From Verticiella sediminum (GTDB taxonomy: Bacteria > Pseudomonadota > Gammaproteobacteria > Burkholderiales > Burkholderiaceae_B): a DNA stretch of 64,000 bases. Of this stretch, positions 51,350 through 61,143 are shown one piece after another; positions within the stretch are counted from its first letter, which is position 1, and each line of letters opens with the position of its first letter. The DNA lies in NCBI RefSeq assembly GCF_007558815.1, contig NZ_VLTJ01000002.1, positions 62,001 to 126,000 on the forward strand, written 5' to 3'. A program made the position numbers and the translations under genes. The notes beneath the pieces were generated by a model that had not been told where the DNA came from, did no database searches, and saw only the letters and a list, made by a program, of their open reading frames with translations.

Positions 51350-54097
51350 ATGTCCGAAGCCTCAGTACCGTCCTATTTTCGCTATTGGGGCAAGGCACGC
51401 CCAGACTGTCTGGACGGGCCGCGCTATCATCAGCTTGCCTTCCACAGCCTGGACGTCGCCGCCTGCGGCCAACTCCTGCTGCAGCTCCCGCAGTTTTCGC
51501 TGCACCGGCTGGCCGAAGACCTGGGCTGGCCGCTCGCCGTGATCGAGGCCTTGGCGACATATTTTCTCGGTCAGCACGATCTCGGCAAGTTCGCCTCCAG
51601 CTTTCAAGGTTTGGCGCCCGGACTCTCGCCGGAACTGGTCCAGAACCACAAGGGCAAGGTATACAAGTACCGGCACGACACCCTGGGCAGGACACTCTGG
51701 GTGGACAGGCTCGCGGAGCGCCTCGAGAATCATCTGCCGGCATCGACGTCATCCTTCTGGCAGATCTGGATTGGCAGCGCGGTGGGCCACCACGGCAAGC
51801 CTCCGATGGAAGCCGGCAACGGCGGGCTCACCATCCTGGAAGCCCATCAGGACTTCACGACCGACGATGTCGATGCCGCCTGCGCCTTCACCAGTGAAGC
51901 TGCCCGCCTCTGGCTTCCGGACGAACTGCCGGTACCTACCCGCAAACAGGCCCCCGCGCTGAAAGCCCACACCTGGCGGCTTGCCGGCCTCGCGGTACTT
52001 GCCGACTGGTTGGGTTCGAATCAAGCCCTCTTTCCCTATCGCAGCGAGCCCATGCCGCTGTCCACTTACTGGGAGCAGATCGCATTGCCGCAAGCCCGCC
52101 GAGCCTTGCGAATGGCCGGCCTGAGCCCGCAGCCCGTGCAGCCGATGCCCAGCCCGTTGAAGCTGTTCGACCATCTCGAACACCCCACGCCGCTGCAGGC
52201 CCACGCCGCCACGTGTAAGCTCGATGCGGGACCTCAACTCTTTCTGCTGGAAGATGTGACTGGCGCCGGCAAGACCGAAGCCGCACTCATCCTCGCGCAG
52301 CGCCTGCTCCAGAGCCGTCAGGCGCACGGTCTTTACTTTGCGCTTCCAAGCATGGCGACTGCCAACCAGATGTATGAACGGGTGGGCCGCGTCTACCGAC
52401 GTTTCTATATGCCATCGGCAAACCCGTCTCTCGTCCTTGCTCACGGCGCGCGCGAACTCGTCGATGGTTTCACCGACAGCGTTCTTCAATACAATGCGCA
52501 GCCTTCCGACCCTCGCTACACCGACGGGGAAGACACCGCATCCGTGCAATGCAACGCATGGCTGGCCGACAGCCGCAAGAAGTCTCTACTCGCCGATGTG
52601 GGCGTGGGGACGCTGGATCAGGCGTTGTTGAGCGTTCTGCCCGTGCGGCACCAGTCGCTGCGACTGCTGGGCCTGTCGTCGAAAGTACTCATCGTGGACG
52701 AGGTGCATGCCTACGACACCTACATGCGCGCGCTGCTCAAGCACTTGCTCGAAGCCCATGCTCGTCAGAACGGTAGCGCCATCCTGCTGTCGGCAACGCT
52801 GCCTGCATCCTTCCGTCAGGAGCTTGCGCAAGTTTACCGTACCGGGTTGAATATACAAGACTCAGAGCTTGCCGCCGACCTTCGATATCCACTCGCGACC
52901 CGAATCGGCCAGACCGTGAGCGTGGACACCTGCGACACACGCGCATCGCTGGTGCGCCGCGTGCGCATCGCCCCGCTGCATGATGAGACAACTGTCATCG
53001 ACCTGCTCGCCGAGCAGGCCGAGCAAGGCCGCTGCGTGTGCTGGATCCGCAACACCGTGGACGATGCCCGCCGTGCCCACGCGATGCTCGAGGCTCGGCT
53101 GGGCCAGGGTCGGGCCGACCTCTTCCACAGCCGCTACGCGATGGGCGACCGCCTGGACATCGAAGCACGAGTGCTGCGCGACTATGGGAAAAAGTCGGAC
53201 GGTGCAGTACGCAGGGGGCGGATACTGGTGGGCACCCAAGTGCTCGAGCAAAGCCTGGACTTCGACGTCGACATCATGGTGACCGACCTCGCGCCCATCG
53301 ATCTCATCATCCAGCGTGCCGGTCGGCTGCAACGACACGCTCGCCTGGCGGATGGGACCCCTTCGCCGGACGGCAGAGAGCACCGACCCGAGCCGATTCT
53401 GTATGTGCTCATGCCGGAACCCAGTGAAGAGCCTGACAGCCATTGGTACGCTCGACTCTTTCCCAAGGCAGTTCATGTCTACCCCAACGTCGGCAATCTG
53501 TGGCGCAGTGCGCGCGCCTTGCTGCGGGCGGGGTACATCGTCAGCCCAGGCACGCCCGACGAGCCCGGTGCCGTACGCAACCTCGTGGAATCCGTCTACG
53601 GCGAACACACCGAAGATATTCCGGATGCGCTGCTGAGAGCCACTCATGAACAGCTCGGAAAGGATCTCGCCATGAACAGCCAGGGAGAATTCAATACGCT
53701 GGCGATGGCACAGGGTTATTGTTGGGACAGCAACAGCATGCTCTGGGACGGTAACGGCGTCGTTCCCACGCGGCTCGGGGACGAAACGCGAACCGTGTTC
53801 CTCGCGGTCGAGTGCAACGGCACGCTTCAATCATGGCGTCAGGACGGCACGCATGCGTGGGATCAATCCGCCGTCCGGGTGGATGCGCGACAGATCGCCG
53901 ATCTGGGGCCGGCACTGAAAGTACGCTATGAGACGCAGATTCAGGCACTGCGCGATCGCTATCGCGTGCTGGAAGAGCCCGCGCTGGTCATGCCGGTGCT
54001 GCCCCGAGGCAATGGTGCATGGGAGAGCATTGCCGCCCGCACGGACGGCGACGAAGTCCGGCTCACGTATGACAACGTGTATGGGCTTATGTGGTGA
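51350..54097 (+). CDS. cas3: CRISPR-associated helicase/nuclease Cas3, type I-E
   Basis: A 915-residue Cas3 that degrades DNA marked by Cascade. HD nuclease: His32 (FHSLDVA), His76-Asp77 (GQHDLGKF) and His147-His148 (VGHHGKPP). Helicase: Walker A TGAGKTE (304-310), DEVH (450-453), SATLP (481-485), and the late motifs GTQVLEQSLDFDVD and IIQRAGRLQRH. All catalytic motifs are intact. I chose the ATG at 51350 (MSEASVPSYFRYWGKARPD), which fits the family; an in-frame ATG at 51224 adds 42 unrelated residues. It is divergent from the other cas genes, and its 3' end faces array 4. Confidence 0.95.
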   Translation: MSEASVPSYFRYWGKARPDCLDGPRYHQLAFHSLDVAACGQLLLQLPQFSLHRLAEDLGWPLAVIEALATYFLGQHDLGKFASSFQGLAPGLSPELVQNHKGKVYKYRHDTLGRTLWVDRLAERLENHLPASTSSFWQIWIGSAVGHHGKPPMEAGNGGLTILEAHQDFTTDDVDAACAFTSEAARLWLPDELPVPTRKQAPALKAHTWRLAGLAVLADWLGSNQALFPYRSEPMPLSTYWEQIALPQARRALRMAGLSPQPVQPMPSPLKLFDHLEHPTPLQAHAATCKLDAGPQLFLLEDVTGAGKTEAALILAQRLLQSRQAHGLYFALPSMATANQMYERVGRVYRRFYMPSANPSLVLAHGARELVDGFTDSVLQYNAQPSDPRYTDGEDTASVQCNAWLADSRKKSLLADVGVGTLDQALLSVLPVRHQSLRLLGLSSKVLIVDEVHAYDTYMRALLKHLLEAHARQNGSAILLSATLPASFRQELAQVYRTGLNIQDSELAADLRYPLATRIGQTVSVDTCDTRASLVRRVRIAPLHDETTVIDLLAEQAEQGRCVCWIRNTVDDARRAHAMLEARLGQGRADLFHSRYAMGDRLDIEARVLRDYGKKSDGAVRRGRILVGTQVLEQSLDFDVDIMVTDLAPIDLIIQRAGRLQRHARLADGTPSPDGREHRPEPILYVLMPEPSEEPDSHWYARLFPKAVHVYPNVGNLWRSARALLRAGYIVSPGTPDEPGAVRNLVESVYGEHTEDIPDALLRATHEQLGKDLAMNSQGEFNTLAMAQGYCWDSNSMLWDGNGVVPTRLGDETRTVFLAVECNGTLQSWRQDGTHAWDQSAVRVDARQIADLGPALKVRYETQIQALRDRYRVLEEPALVMPVLPRGNGAWESIAARTDGDEVRLTYDNVYGLMW

Positions 54098-54226
54098 AGT
54101 CTCGGGCTGACCAGCGACTGCGCACGGCGTCTTCGTACATTCGGGGCTGACAAGAGAATGCCTGAACGCAAAGGCTCATAAGCGGGACAGCATACCGAAG
54201 GTGCCTGAACAAATTTCTGAATCGGT

Positions 54227-55416
54227 AGTTCATCTGCGAATACGCAGGGAACACATGCTGCGCTCGCGTCGGCCAACTGCCACACCACGGTTCATCCCCG
54301 CATAGACGGGGAACATCACGACTGCTACGGCCCGGCGCGCGCCAAGCTCGGTTTATCCCCGCTCGCGCGGGGAACACATGGGCGCCGGCATGCCCGAGTA
54401 CTTCCTGATCGGTTCATCCCCGCTCGCGCGGGGAACACTCGGGTACGCCGCGCAGGCCCGGGGACACGAACGGTTCATCCCCGCTCGCGCGGGGAACACC
54501 GCGTCCCGCCAGACCGGAGGCCGCACACAGTCCGGTTCATCCCCGCTCGTGCGGGGAACACCGCTCACGGCGACTCTTCAAGCACTTTCGCGGCGGTTCA
54601 TCCCCGCTCGCGCGGGGAACACAGATGGTCGCACGGCATTGGCTCGACGAAGTGCGGTTCATCCCCGCTCGCGCGGGGAACACCACTCTATTCGCCCTGT
54701 AGTCGACACCATCGACGGTTCATCCCGGCTCGCGCGGGGAACACGGCGCGCTCGAGAAGGTAGGCCTTCTGGCGGACGGTTCATCCCCGCTCGCGCGTGG
54801 AACACCGCGGTCTTACAACGCCGCCTACCCTGACATCCGGTTCATCCCCGCTCGCGCGGGGAACACACCAGCACAACGGCCATGCCGATCTGAGCGGACG
54901 GTTCATCCCCGCTCGCGCGGGGAACACAGAAACTAGTCCGCCCTGAAACATCGTAAGTGCGGTTCATCCCCGCTCGCGCGGGGAACACCGAAGCTCGTTC
55001 GAAAGAGCGTCGATGTCGATCGGTTCATCCCCGCTCGCGCGGGGAACACGAACACGCCGGCCAGCTTTGCCAGCTCGCCGCCCGGTTCATCCCCGCTCGC
55101 GCGGGGAACACAACACGCCGGCCAGCTTTGCCAGCTCGCCGCCCGGTTCATCCCCGCTCGCGCGGGGAACACAGCGTCTGGCTGAACAACAGGCCGACAT
55201 CGCGCGGTTCATCCCCGCTCGCGCGGGGAACACGGGTGATCGAGGATGACAGCCTGATCGACAAACGGTTCATCCCCGCTCGCGCGGGGAACACATCCTG
55301 CAAGCGCTCGCACATGCTCATGGCTACGGTTCATCCCCGCTCGCGCGGGGAACACTTTGGTCGGGTGACCGGACTTGCGCAAAAGGACGGTTCATCCCCG
55401 CTCGCGCGGGGAACAC
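54227..55416 (-). CRISPR. CRISPR array 4 (20 repeats, 19 spacers)
   Basis: 28-bp repeats at intervals of 61-63 bp from 54227 to 55416. The first two (54227, 54289) are degenerate and of CAT-type; the third (54350) has one change. From 54411 nearly all are one sequence with a CTCG tip (minus strand GTGTTCCCCGCGCGAGCGGG, ending GATGAACC); exceptions are single changes at 54534, 54717 and 54778. Spacers after the repeats at 55022 and 55084 are the same sequence apart from one extra base. Leader at right, minus-strand transcription. Confidence 0.97.
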
Positions 55417-55490
55417 ACTTAACGCAACCACTTGATTTTTAAAGACAAAACCAACACCCAAAATTCTACCAAATGCTGCGTCGCAACAAC
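55417..55490 (-). promoter_or_regulatory. CRISPR leader 4 with IHF-like site
   Basis: Conserved leader. The minus strand of 55425-55437 reads AATCAAGTGGTTG, an exact WATCAANNNNTTR match 8 bp from the first repeat. It abuts the 3' end of the MOSC gene (55509). Largest array, most uniform repeats and intact leader make it the most likely actively growing array. Confidence 0.78.
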
Positions 55491-55508
55491 CCGCTCACCA
55501 ACCGGCGC

Positions 55509-56285
55509 TCAAACCACCCCCACTCCATCCCCCGCCCGCACCACCCCGCCCTCCGTCAACTCCACATACACCCCCATGTCCCGATGCCCGAAATGCCGGT
55601 GGATCAGCCCCGGCACGTCCATGTCGCGCTCGGCGGTGGCAGGGTCCACTTCGGTTGCCGGGCAACGCACGGTTCGGCGCAGCACCCGCGCCCGCACCTG
55701 GTCGCCGATGGCGAGGTCGCGATCGATCCAGTCGTTTTCGATCCATGGGGTGTCGCTATCGAAATAGACGTTGGCCCGAAAGCGCAGGGGGGCGATGCGC
55801 TGGCCGCTGGCCTGTTCCAGTGCGCGCACGCTGGCGAGGTTCACTAGCGAGATGGCCGACATGTAGTTCGGTCCGCGCGCGGCGACATCAGTGAAGCGAT
55901 GGCGTTCCGACTTCACCAGGCAGGGCTTGCCGGGCAGCTTGTCCGGTAGATAGGCCGCCAGGAAGTCCGAAAAAGCGTTCAACGAGGCGGGGTCATCGAG
56001 GTCGGCCACCAGGCGCTGTCCATCGGGCGCCTGCACGACGAGGCGTTCGCCGTCGTTCTCGATGCGCGTGCGCAGCGCGGCCAGGGCGGCGTGCTGCATG
56101 AGGACGACGAAGAAGGTCTTGCGCAGCGGTTTGTAGGCGGCGTCGTCGTACTCCCAGCCGCCGTTGGTGATGGCGAGGCGCCGATCCAGTGGAAAGCCGT
56201 CGCCGGCGGCGAGTTCGACGTGGTCCAGGGGTTCGGGCGAGAGGCCCTTGACGGGGTAGCGATAGAGGGCGGAGACGGTGGCCAC
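55509..56285 (-). CDS. MOSC domain protein (YcbX/MOSC_N type)
   Basis: A 258-residue protein with the N-terminal MOSC beta-barrel (SALYRYPVKGLSPEPLDHVE, FPLDRRLAI) and the MOSC domain (PLRFRANVYFDSDTPWIE, TVRCPATEVDP with the conserved cysteine, HFGHRDMGVYVELTEGG). MOSC proteins bind sulfur or molybdenum cofactor and act in Moco-dependent reduction or detoxification. No ATG fits; I propose GTG at 56285, which has GAG about 10 bp upstream and gives the usual short lead before the barrel. Confidence 0.82.
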   Translation of the reverse strand: MATVSALYRYPVKGLSPEPLDHVELAAGDGFPLDRRLAITNGGWEYDDAAYKPLRKTFFVVLMQHAALAALRTRIENDGERLVVQAPDGQRLVADLDDPASLNAFSDFLAAYLPDKLPGKPCLVKSERHRFTDVAARGPNYMSAISLVNLASVRALEQASGQRIAPLRFRANVYFDSDTPWIENDWIDRDLAIGDQVRARVLRRTVRCPATEVDPATAERDMDVPGLIHRHFGHRDMGVYVELTEGGVVRAGDGVGVV

Positions 56286-56562
56286 GGCAATCTCGGCAAG
56301 CAGGTAGTGAAGAACGGCGCAGCACGGCGAGGTGCGCGGGACAGGCAACGTGCTACGACACGCGGTTGAAGAGGCCGGCCTGCAGGGCATGTGGCGGCAC
56401 ACGGCGGTCGGCGCCGGCCAGACGAGATATTACGTCGAGGCGGTCCGTGCGCGACGCGCTGCGGAGCGGATGCCGTTCACGGCCGTTCGAGCCACGATTC
56501 GTTGCCGGACTCACCCGGCGATCGCCCGCGCACCGGGCTTTCTCGGTGCTACAGTTCCCGCC

Positions 56563-57567
56563 ATGACTCTCCCCCGCATCTCCGTCGCCTCCCTGGGCGG
56601 CACTATCAGCAGTACGGCCGCCGACGCCGCGAGCGGCGTGGTGCCGCGCCTGGACGCGGCGCAGCTCGTGGCCAGCGTACCTGGGCTCGCGAACGTGGCG
56701 CAGATCCACGCCGAGCCCTTGTTCCAGTTGCCCAGTGCATCGATCGGCTTCGCGGAATGCCGGGCGGCGCTGGCCTGGGCGCAGGCGCAAGTCGACGCGG
56801 GCGCGGCGGGGGTGGTGCTCACGCAGGGCACGGACAGTATCGAAGAGACGGCGTTTCTGCTCGACTTGTATTGGCAACGTGCGCAGCCGCTGGTGGTGAC
56901 GGGCGCGATGCGCTCGCCGCAGGCGGCGGGCGCGGACGGGCCCGCCAATCTGCTGGCTGCGGTGCTGGCCGCGGGCGAGGCTGCGAGCCGCAAGCGCGGC
57001 GTATTGGTGGTGATGAACGACACCGTGCACGCCGCTCGCTGGGTACGCAAGCGGCACACGTTGGCGGTGCAGGCTTTCGAGTCCCCGGAGACGGGGCCGG
57101 TCGGCGCGATCATCGAGGGCGGTGTGCGCTTTCTGCACCCGGCTGCGCCACGTCTCGCGCCTCTGCCCGCGCCGGTGCGCGAGGCGCGCGTGGCGCTGCT
57201 GCAGGCGGGCATGGGCGACGACGGCACGCTCGCCCTGCTGGCGCGCGACGCGGGCTACGACGGCATCGTGATCGCCGGCTTCGGCTCCGGTCACGTGCCG
57301 TATGCCTATGCCCAGCACATCGACGACATCGCGGCCCGCATCCCGGTGGTGATCGCGAGCCGCACGGGCGCGGGCCCGACGACCCGGGCCACCTATGGCT
57401 ACGTGGGCTCGGAGATCGATCTGATCCACCGCGGCGCCTTCATGGCGGGCTGGCTGGAAGCCCGCAAGGCGCGGCTGCTGCTCTGGGCGCTGCTCGCCGG
57501 CGGGGCGGACAAGCCGGCGATCGCCGATGCGCTGCATCGCTACGGGGCAGCGCCGCTGCCCGGCTGA
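56563..57567 (+). CDS. L-asparaginase (type II-like fold)
   Basis: A 334-residue asparaginase/glutaminase-family enzyme. The nucleophile Thr14 (SLGGTIS), the second triad Thr90-Asp91 (TQGTDSIEETAF) and Lys163 (AARWVRKRHT) are all in place, so hydrolysis of asparagine to aspartate is likely. The start at 56563 directly precedes the family N-terminus; no signal peptide is seen, so it is probably cytoplasmic. It is monocistronic and convergent with the CPBP gene. Confidence 0.9.
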   Translation: MTLPRISVASLGGTISSTAADAASGVVPRLDAAQLVASVPGLANVAQIHAEPLFQLPSASIGFAECRAALAWAQAQVDAGAAGVVLTQGTDSIEETAFLLDLYWQRAQPLVVTGAMRSPQAAGADGPANLLAAVLAAGEAASRKRGVLVVMNDTVHAARWVRKRHTLAVQAFESPETGPVGAIIEGGVRFLHPAAPRLAPLPAPVREARVALLQAGMGDDGTLALLARDAGYDGIVIAGFGSGHVPYAYAQHIDDIAARIPVVIASRTGAGPTTRATYGYVGSEIDLIHRGAFMAGWLEARKARLLLWALLAGGADKPAIADALHRYGAAPLPG

Positions 57568-57583
57568 CGGGCCTCGCGCGGGA

Positions 57584-57603
57584 ATCGCCATCTCGCTGGC
57601 GAT
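57584..57603. terminator. Hairpin between convergent genes
   Basis: Stem ATCGCCA / TGGCGAT with a 6-nt loop, 17 bp after the asparaginase stop, no clear T-run. A possible bidirectional terminator. Confidence 0.4.
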
Positions 57604-57655
57604 GAGCCCGACCGCCCTGATCGGGTGCGCCTCACCGCTCCTGCGCAGGCTCCCG

Positions 57656-58420
57656 CTACATCGCCTTCAGGCTGTCTTCGACCATGGACGCCGCCCAGCT
57701 CAGCAGCAGCAACAGCATCACGGGCCCCGTGTTGAACATGGCGTGCAGCGCGATCGAGGCGCCGATGCCGGTGCGCACGCGCATCCAGCCGAGGACCAGG
57801 CCGGTCACCCACTGCGGCAGCACGAACAGGGGCAGCAGCCACCACGTCACGCCGCCCAGCGCGGTGAAGTTCAGCAGATGCAGGATGGCGAACGCAAACG
57901 CGGCGACGTGGAAGACGAAGGGGAACCAGCGTCGGTAGCGCCGCCATGTGCGCAGGCGCCAGCGCACGCCCGGCAAGCGCGGCCAGGCGGTGAGCGCGAG
58001 CAGGGCCGCGAGCAGGCTGCCGAGCCACGGGCTGCGCCCGTAGATCACGATCAGTACGAACGCCGGCAGCAGCCACAGCGCGGCGCCGGGACGGCGCAGG
58101 CCGAAGCGGAACATCAGTTCTTCGACGATGGGCGCCCAGACCAGGGCCAGCATCAGCGGCAACTGGGTCGGGTCGAGCCGGTGGCTCGCGCCGCTCATCG
58201 AGGCGACCGCGGCAGCGACCGGTCCCAGCACGGCGAGGTTCACCAGCCACAGCACCAGCACCCAGCGCAGCAGGCGCCCGATACGGATGCTGCCCACCCA
58301 ATCGGCGGCCAGCGCCGGCATGGCCGCGCGCGGCAGGCGCGGGCCCGGCGTGGGGCGCTTCACGAAGCGCAGGAAGTCGCGAAACTCGTCGCGAAAGCGA
58401 ATGACGCGGGCCTGCGCCAT
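57656..58420 (-). CDS. CPBP-family intramembrane metalloprotease
   Basis: A 254-residue integral membrane protein with about six hydrophobic segments. The three CPBP/CAAX motifs are recognisable: EELMFR (Glu100-Glu101, Arg105), FAILHLLNF and HAMFN. CPBP homologues in bacteria act on membrane proteins or bacteriocin-related peptides; the substrate here is unknown. Its ATG overlaps the pth stop by one base, so it is translated from the pth mRNA. Confidence 0.85.
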   Translation of the reverse strand: MAQARVIRFRDEFRDFLRFVKRPTPGPRLPRAAMPALAADWVGSIRIGRLLRWVLVLWLVNLAVLGPVAAAVASMSGASHRLDPTQLPLMLALVWAPIVEELMFRFGLRRPGAALWLLPAFVLIVIYGRSPWLGSLLAALLALTAWPRLPGVRWRLRTWRRYRRWFPFVFHVAAFAFAILHLLNFTALGGVTWWLLPLFVLPQWVTGLVLGWMRVRTGIGASIALHAMFNTGPVMLLLLLSWAASMVEDSLKAM

Positions 58421-59013
58421 CAGGGGTTGTCGCCGTGCAACTGGCGGGTGGCAAGCTCGAACTTGCCGTCCATCAGGGCCGGAATCACGGCGCGGGCCCG
58501 GGTGAGCGCGCCATCGATGGCCTCGCCCTCCTCGCGCCGGGGCGGGTGCAGGACGAAATCCACGACCGGCTGGGCCAGGCCCAGGGTGCGCGGATGGCCG
58601 ATGCCCACGCGCAGACGCCAGAAGGCCGGCGAGCCCAGCGCGGCCTGGATATCCTTCAAGCCGTTGTGCCCTGCGTGGCCGCCGCCCTGCTTGAGCTTGA
58701 CGTGGCCGGGCAGCAGATCGAGTTCGTCATGCACCACCAGGACCTGCTCGGGCGGAATCTTGTAGAAGCGCGCGAGCGCGCCGACCGACTGGCCGGAGCG
58801 GTTCATGTAGGTCATGGGCTTGACCAGCCAGACCCACTCGCCGTCGTGACGCACCTTGGCGACTTGCCCGGCAAAGCCCTTCTCCAGCGCGAAGCTGGCC
58901 CTGGCATCGTCGGCCAGGCTGTCAAGGAGCCAGAAGCCCGCATTGTGGCGGGTTTTTTCGTAGTCGGGGCCGGGGTTGCCCAGGCCCGCGATGAGGCGGA
59001 TAGGTTGCGGCAT
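58420..59013 (-). CDS. pth: Peptidyl-tRNA hydrolase
   Basis: A 197-residue Pth that releases tRNA from peptidyl-tRNA dropped by ribosomes. [20 protein letters not shown] contains the catalytic His23, with [20 protein letters not shown] and [13 protein letters not shown] as the other signatures (catalytic Asp in HDELD). Normal length. It follows rplY in the conserved prs-rplY-pth order. Confidence 0.97.
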   Translation of the reverse strand: MPQPIRLIAGLGNPGPDYEKTRHNAGFWLLDSLADDARASFALEKGFAGQVAKVRHDGEWVWLVKPMTYMNRSGQSVGALARFYKIPPEQVLVVHDELDLLPGHVKLKQGGGHAGHNGLKDIQAALGSPAFWRLRVGIGHPRTLGLAQPVVDFVLHPPRREEGEAIDGALTRARAVIPALMDGKFELATRQLHGDNP

Positions 59014-59150
59014 GGGTGGCGTTATACATCAACGGCGCGCGGGCTTCGTCGCGCAAAGCGGATTCGACCTCGCCCGAACGGGTGCGTTCGCGCGAAGGCG
59101 AAGGCGAGCGCACCGGCACTCCCGGGACGCAGCACCGGTCCCATAAGCAA

Positions 59151-59183
59151 CGAGCCCCGGCTGCCAAAGGCGGCCGGGGCTCG
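59151..59183 (-). terminator. Terminator after rplY
   Basis: A 15-bp stem CGAGCCCCGGCTGCC / GGCGGCCGGGGCTCG (one G-T pair) with an AAA/TTT loop, followed on the minus strand by TTGCTTAT, 25 bp after the rplY stop. Confidence 0.7.
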
Positions 59184-59208
59184 TGCATGGAAGCGACAGC
59201 GCGAAGGA

Positions 59209-59814
59209 TCAGGCCTGGTCGGCTTCGCCTTCGGCAGCGGCGTCGGCACCACCGCCGACGGCCAGCGCCACGGCCAGGGCCGGGTTGGCGTCACCGCCGT
59301 GCGCAAGGTAGGTCACGCCCCTGGGCAGCTTGACCTGGTTCAGGTGCAGCGTGGCGCCGGCGAGCATCTGCGACAGGTCGACTTCGATGAACTGCGGCAG
59401 GTCGTTCGGCAGGCACGAGATTTCCAGTTCGTTCAGAACGTGGTTGATCACGTTGCCGGCGAGCTTGACGGCCGGCGAGTTCTCGGCGTTGGCGAAGTGC
59501 AGGGGCACCTTGGTGTGCACGGCTTGGCCAGCGGCAATGCGCTGGAAGTCGACGTGCAGCACTTGCGGCTTGTAGGCGTGCCATTGCACGGCGCGCAGCA
59601 GCACGTTCTGGCTCTTGCCGTCGAGCTTCATGTCGAGGATCGAGGCGTGGAACTCTTCCTTGCGCAGGGCGTGGAAGATTTCGTTGTGGTCGAGCTCGAC
59701 GCTCAGCGGCTGGCCTTCGCCGCCGTAGACGATGGCCGGGACACGGCCCGCGCGGCGCAGGCGGCGGCTCGCACTCGAACCCTGGACGCTACGCGTGGTG
59801 GCGTTGAATTGCAT
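59209..59814 (-). CDS. rplY: 50S ribosomal protein L25, long (TL5/Ctc) form
   Basis: A 201-residue L25 with the 5S-rRNA-binding N-terminal domain (MQFNATTRSVQGSSASRRLR, GRVPAIVYGG) and the C-terminal TL5/Ctc beta domain (LEISCLPNDLPQFIEVDLSQ). An Ala/Gly-rich acidic tail ends it. The start at 59814 is the standard MxFxA start and has a purine-rich site upstream (GGAGAAGTCC). Confidence 0.96.
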   Translation of the reverse strand: MQFNATTRSVQGSSASRRLRRAGRVPAIVYGGEGQPLSVELDHNEIFHALRKEEFHASILDMKLDGKSQNVLLRAVQWHAYKPQVLHVDFQRIAAGQAVHTKVPLHFANAENSPAVKLAGNVINHVLNELEISCLPNDLPQFIEVDLSQMLAGATLHLNQVKLPRGVTYLAHGGDANPALAVALAVGGGADAAAEGEADQA

Positions 59815-59922
59815 GGACTTCTCCGTGATGGCGGCTGGGCCGCCGGAAACTGCGCGCCGCCGACATGGCGGCACGCCTTTGCGCCAGGGCCGCGACCAGC
59901 CCGGGCGTGAAAACCAGAATAC

Positions 59923-60873
59923 TTACTCGACGAACAGCGAGGAGACCGACTCGGCGTGCGAGATGCGCAGCATCGTCTCGCCCAGCAGCGCAGCGCACGA
60001 AAGCTGGCGGATGCGGCCGCAGGCGCTGGCGGGGTCGGACAGCGGAATGCTGTCGGTCACGACCAGGCTGTCCAGGTCGGATTCGGAAATGCGTTCGATG
60101 GCGTTGCCGGAAAGCACGGCGTGCGTACAGTACGCGGCCACGCTCAGGGCGCCGTGTTCCTTCAGGGCCGCGGCGGCCTTGCACAGCGTGCCGGCCGTAT
60201 CCACCATGTCGTCCATGATGATGCAGTTGCGGCCTTCGACCTCGCCGATGATGTTCATCACCTCGGAGACGTTGGCGCGCGGGCGGCGCTTGTCGATGAT
60301 CGCCAGGTCGGCCTCGAGGCGCTTGGCGAGCGCGCGGGCGCGCACCACGCCGCCGATGTCGGGCGACACGACCAGCAGGTTGTCCAGGCTGCGCTTCCAG
60401 ATGTCGCCCAGGAGGATCGGCGCGGCGTAGATGTTGTCGACCGGGATGTCGAAGAAGCCCTGGATCTGGTCGGCGTGCAGATCCATGGTGAGGACGCGAT
60501 CCACGCCGGCGACCTGCAGCATGTTGGCCACCACCTTGGCCGAGATCGACACGCGCGCCGAGCGCGGGCGGCGATCCTGGCGGGCGTAGCCGAAATACGG
60601 GATGGCGGCGGTGATGCGGCCGGCCGACGCGCGGCGCAGGGCATCGACCATCACCATGATTTCCATCAGGTTGTCGTTGGTGGGCGCACAGGTGGGCTGC
60701 AGAACGAACACATCCTTGCCGCGCACGTTCTCGTTGATCTCCACCATCACCTCGCCGTCGGAGAACCGACCGACGGTCATCTTGCCCAGGGGCATGTCGA
60801 GGTGATTGGCCACGTCTACCGCCAGCCGCGGGTTCGCGGTGCCGGTGAAAATCATGAAGTTTTGTCGCGTCAT
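59923..60873 (-). CDS. prs: Ribose-phosphate pyrophosphokinase
   Basis: A 316-residue PRPP synthase (E. coli: 315) making PRPP from ribose 5-phosphate and ATP for nucleotide, His and Trp synthesis. [49 protein letters not shown] and the PRPP loop [10 protein letters not shown] are all canonical. It lies downstream of tRNA-Gln and a terminator-like hairpin, upstream of rplY. Confidence 0.97.
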   Translation of the reverse strand: MTRQNFMIFTGTANPRLAVDVANHLDMPLGKMTVGRFSDGEVMVEINENVRGKDVFVLQPTCAPTNDNLMEIMVMVDALRRASAGRITAAIPYFGYARQDRRPRSARVSISAKVVANMLQVAGVDRVLTMDLHADQIQGFFDIPVDNIYAAPILLGDIWKRSLDNLLVVSPDIGGVVRARALAKRLEADLAIIDKRRPRANVSEVMNIIGEVEGRNCIIMDDMVDTAGTLCKAAAALKEHGALSVAAYCTHAVLSGNAIERISESDLDSLVVTDSIPLSDPASACGRIRQLSCAALLGETMLRISHAESVSSLFVE

Positions 60874-60907
60874 TGCGCCGAGTCCGTTACCTGTTGCACC
60901 AACAACA

Positions 60908-60940
60908 AGGCTGTTGAGCGCACATTGCGTTCAACAGCCT
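60908..60940 (-). terminator. Hairpin between tRNA-Gln and prs
   Basis: A 13-bp stem (AGGCTGTTGAGCG / CGTTCAACAGCCT, one G-T) with a 7-nt loop. On the minus strand it is followed by TTGTTGTT, so it can end the tRNA transcript, 35 bp before the prs start. Confidence 0.55.
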
Positions 60941-61061
60941 GGCGAACGTGTAGCTGGAATGGAGGAACTTTCTTTCCGGAAGACTCGACGACAGCGCGGG
61001 CTCATGCCCAGCATGACGTGCGTTTCGGGAATCAGGCAAACCTTCGGGAAAGAAAGCGGGG

Positions 61062-61135
61062 CTGGGGAGGAAGGATTCGAACCCTCGAATGCCGGAATCA
61101 AAATCCGGTGCCTTAACCAACTTGGCGACTCCCCA
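61062..61135 (-). tRNA. tRNA-Gln (anticodon TTG)
   Basis: A 74-nt cloverleaf on the minus strand. The acceptor arm is TGGGGAG paired with CTCCCCA, and the D-arm region is GCCAAGTTGGTTAAGGC. The anticodon loop is TTTTGAT with anticodon TTG, and the T-arm GAGGGTTCGAATCCTTC carries TTCGAAT. The discriminator is G and CCA is not encoded. It lies 8 bp after ispE, the usual betaproteobacterial arrangement. Confidence 0.93.
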
Positions 61136-61143
61136 ACGGCGGC

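Noticed and set aside
54378-55442. Long open frames through the CRISPR arrays with repeated RFIPARAGNT / VHPRSRGEH-like peptides on both strands
   Set aside because: They are translations of the 28-bp repeat and its spacers; the peptide periodicity equals the 61-bp unit and no start context or domain supports a protein.
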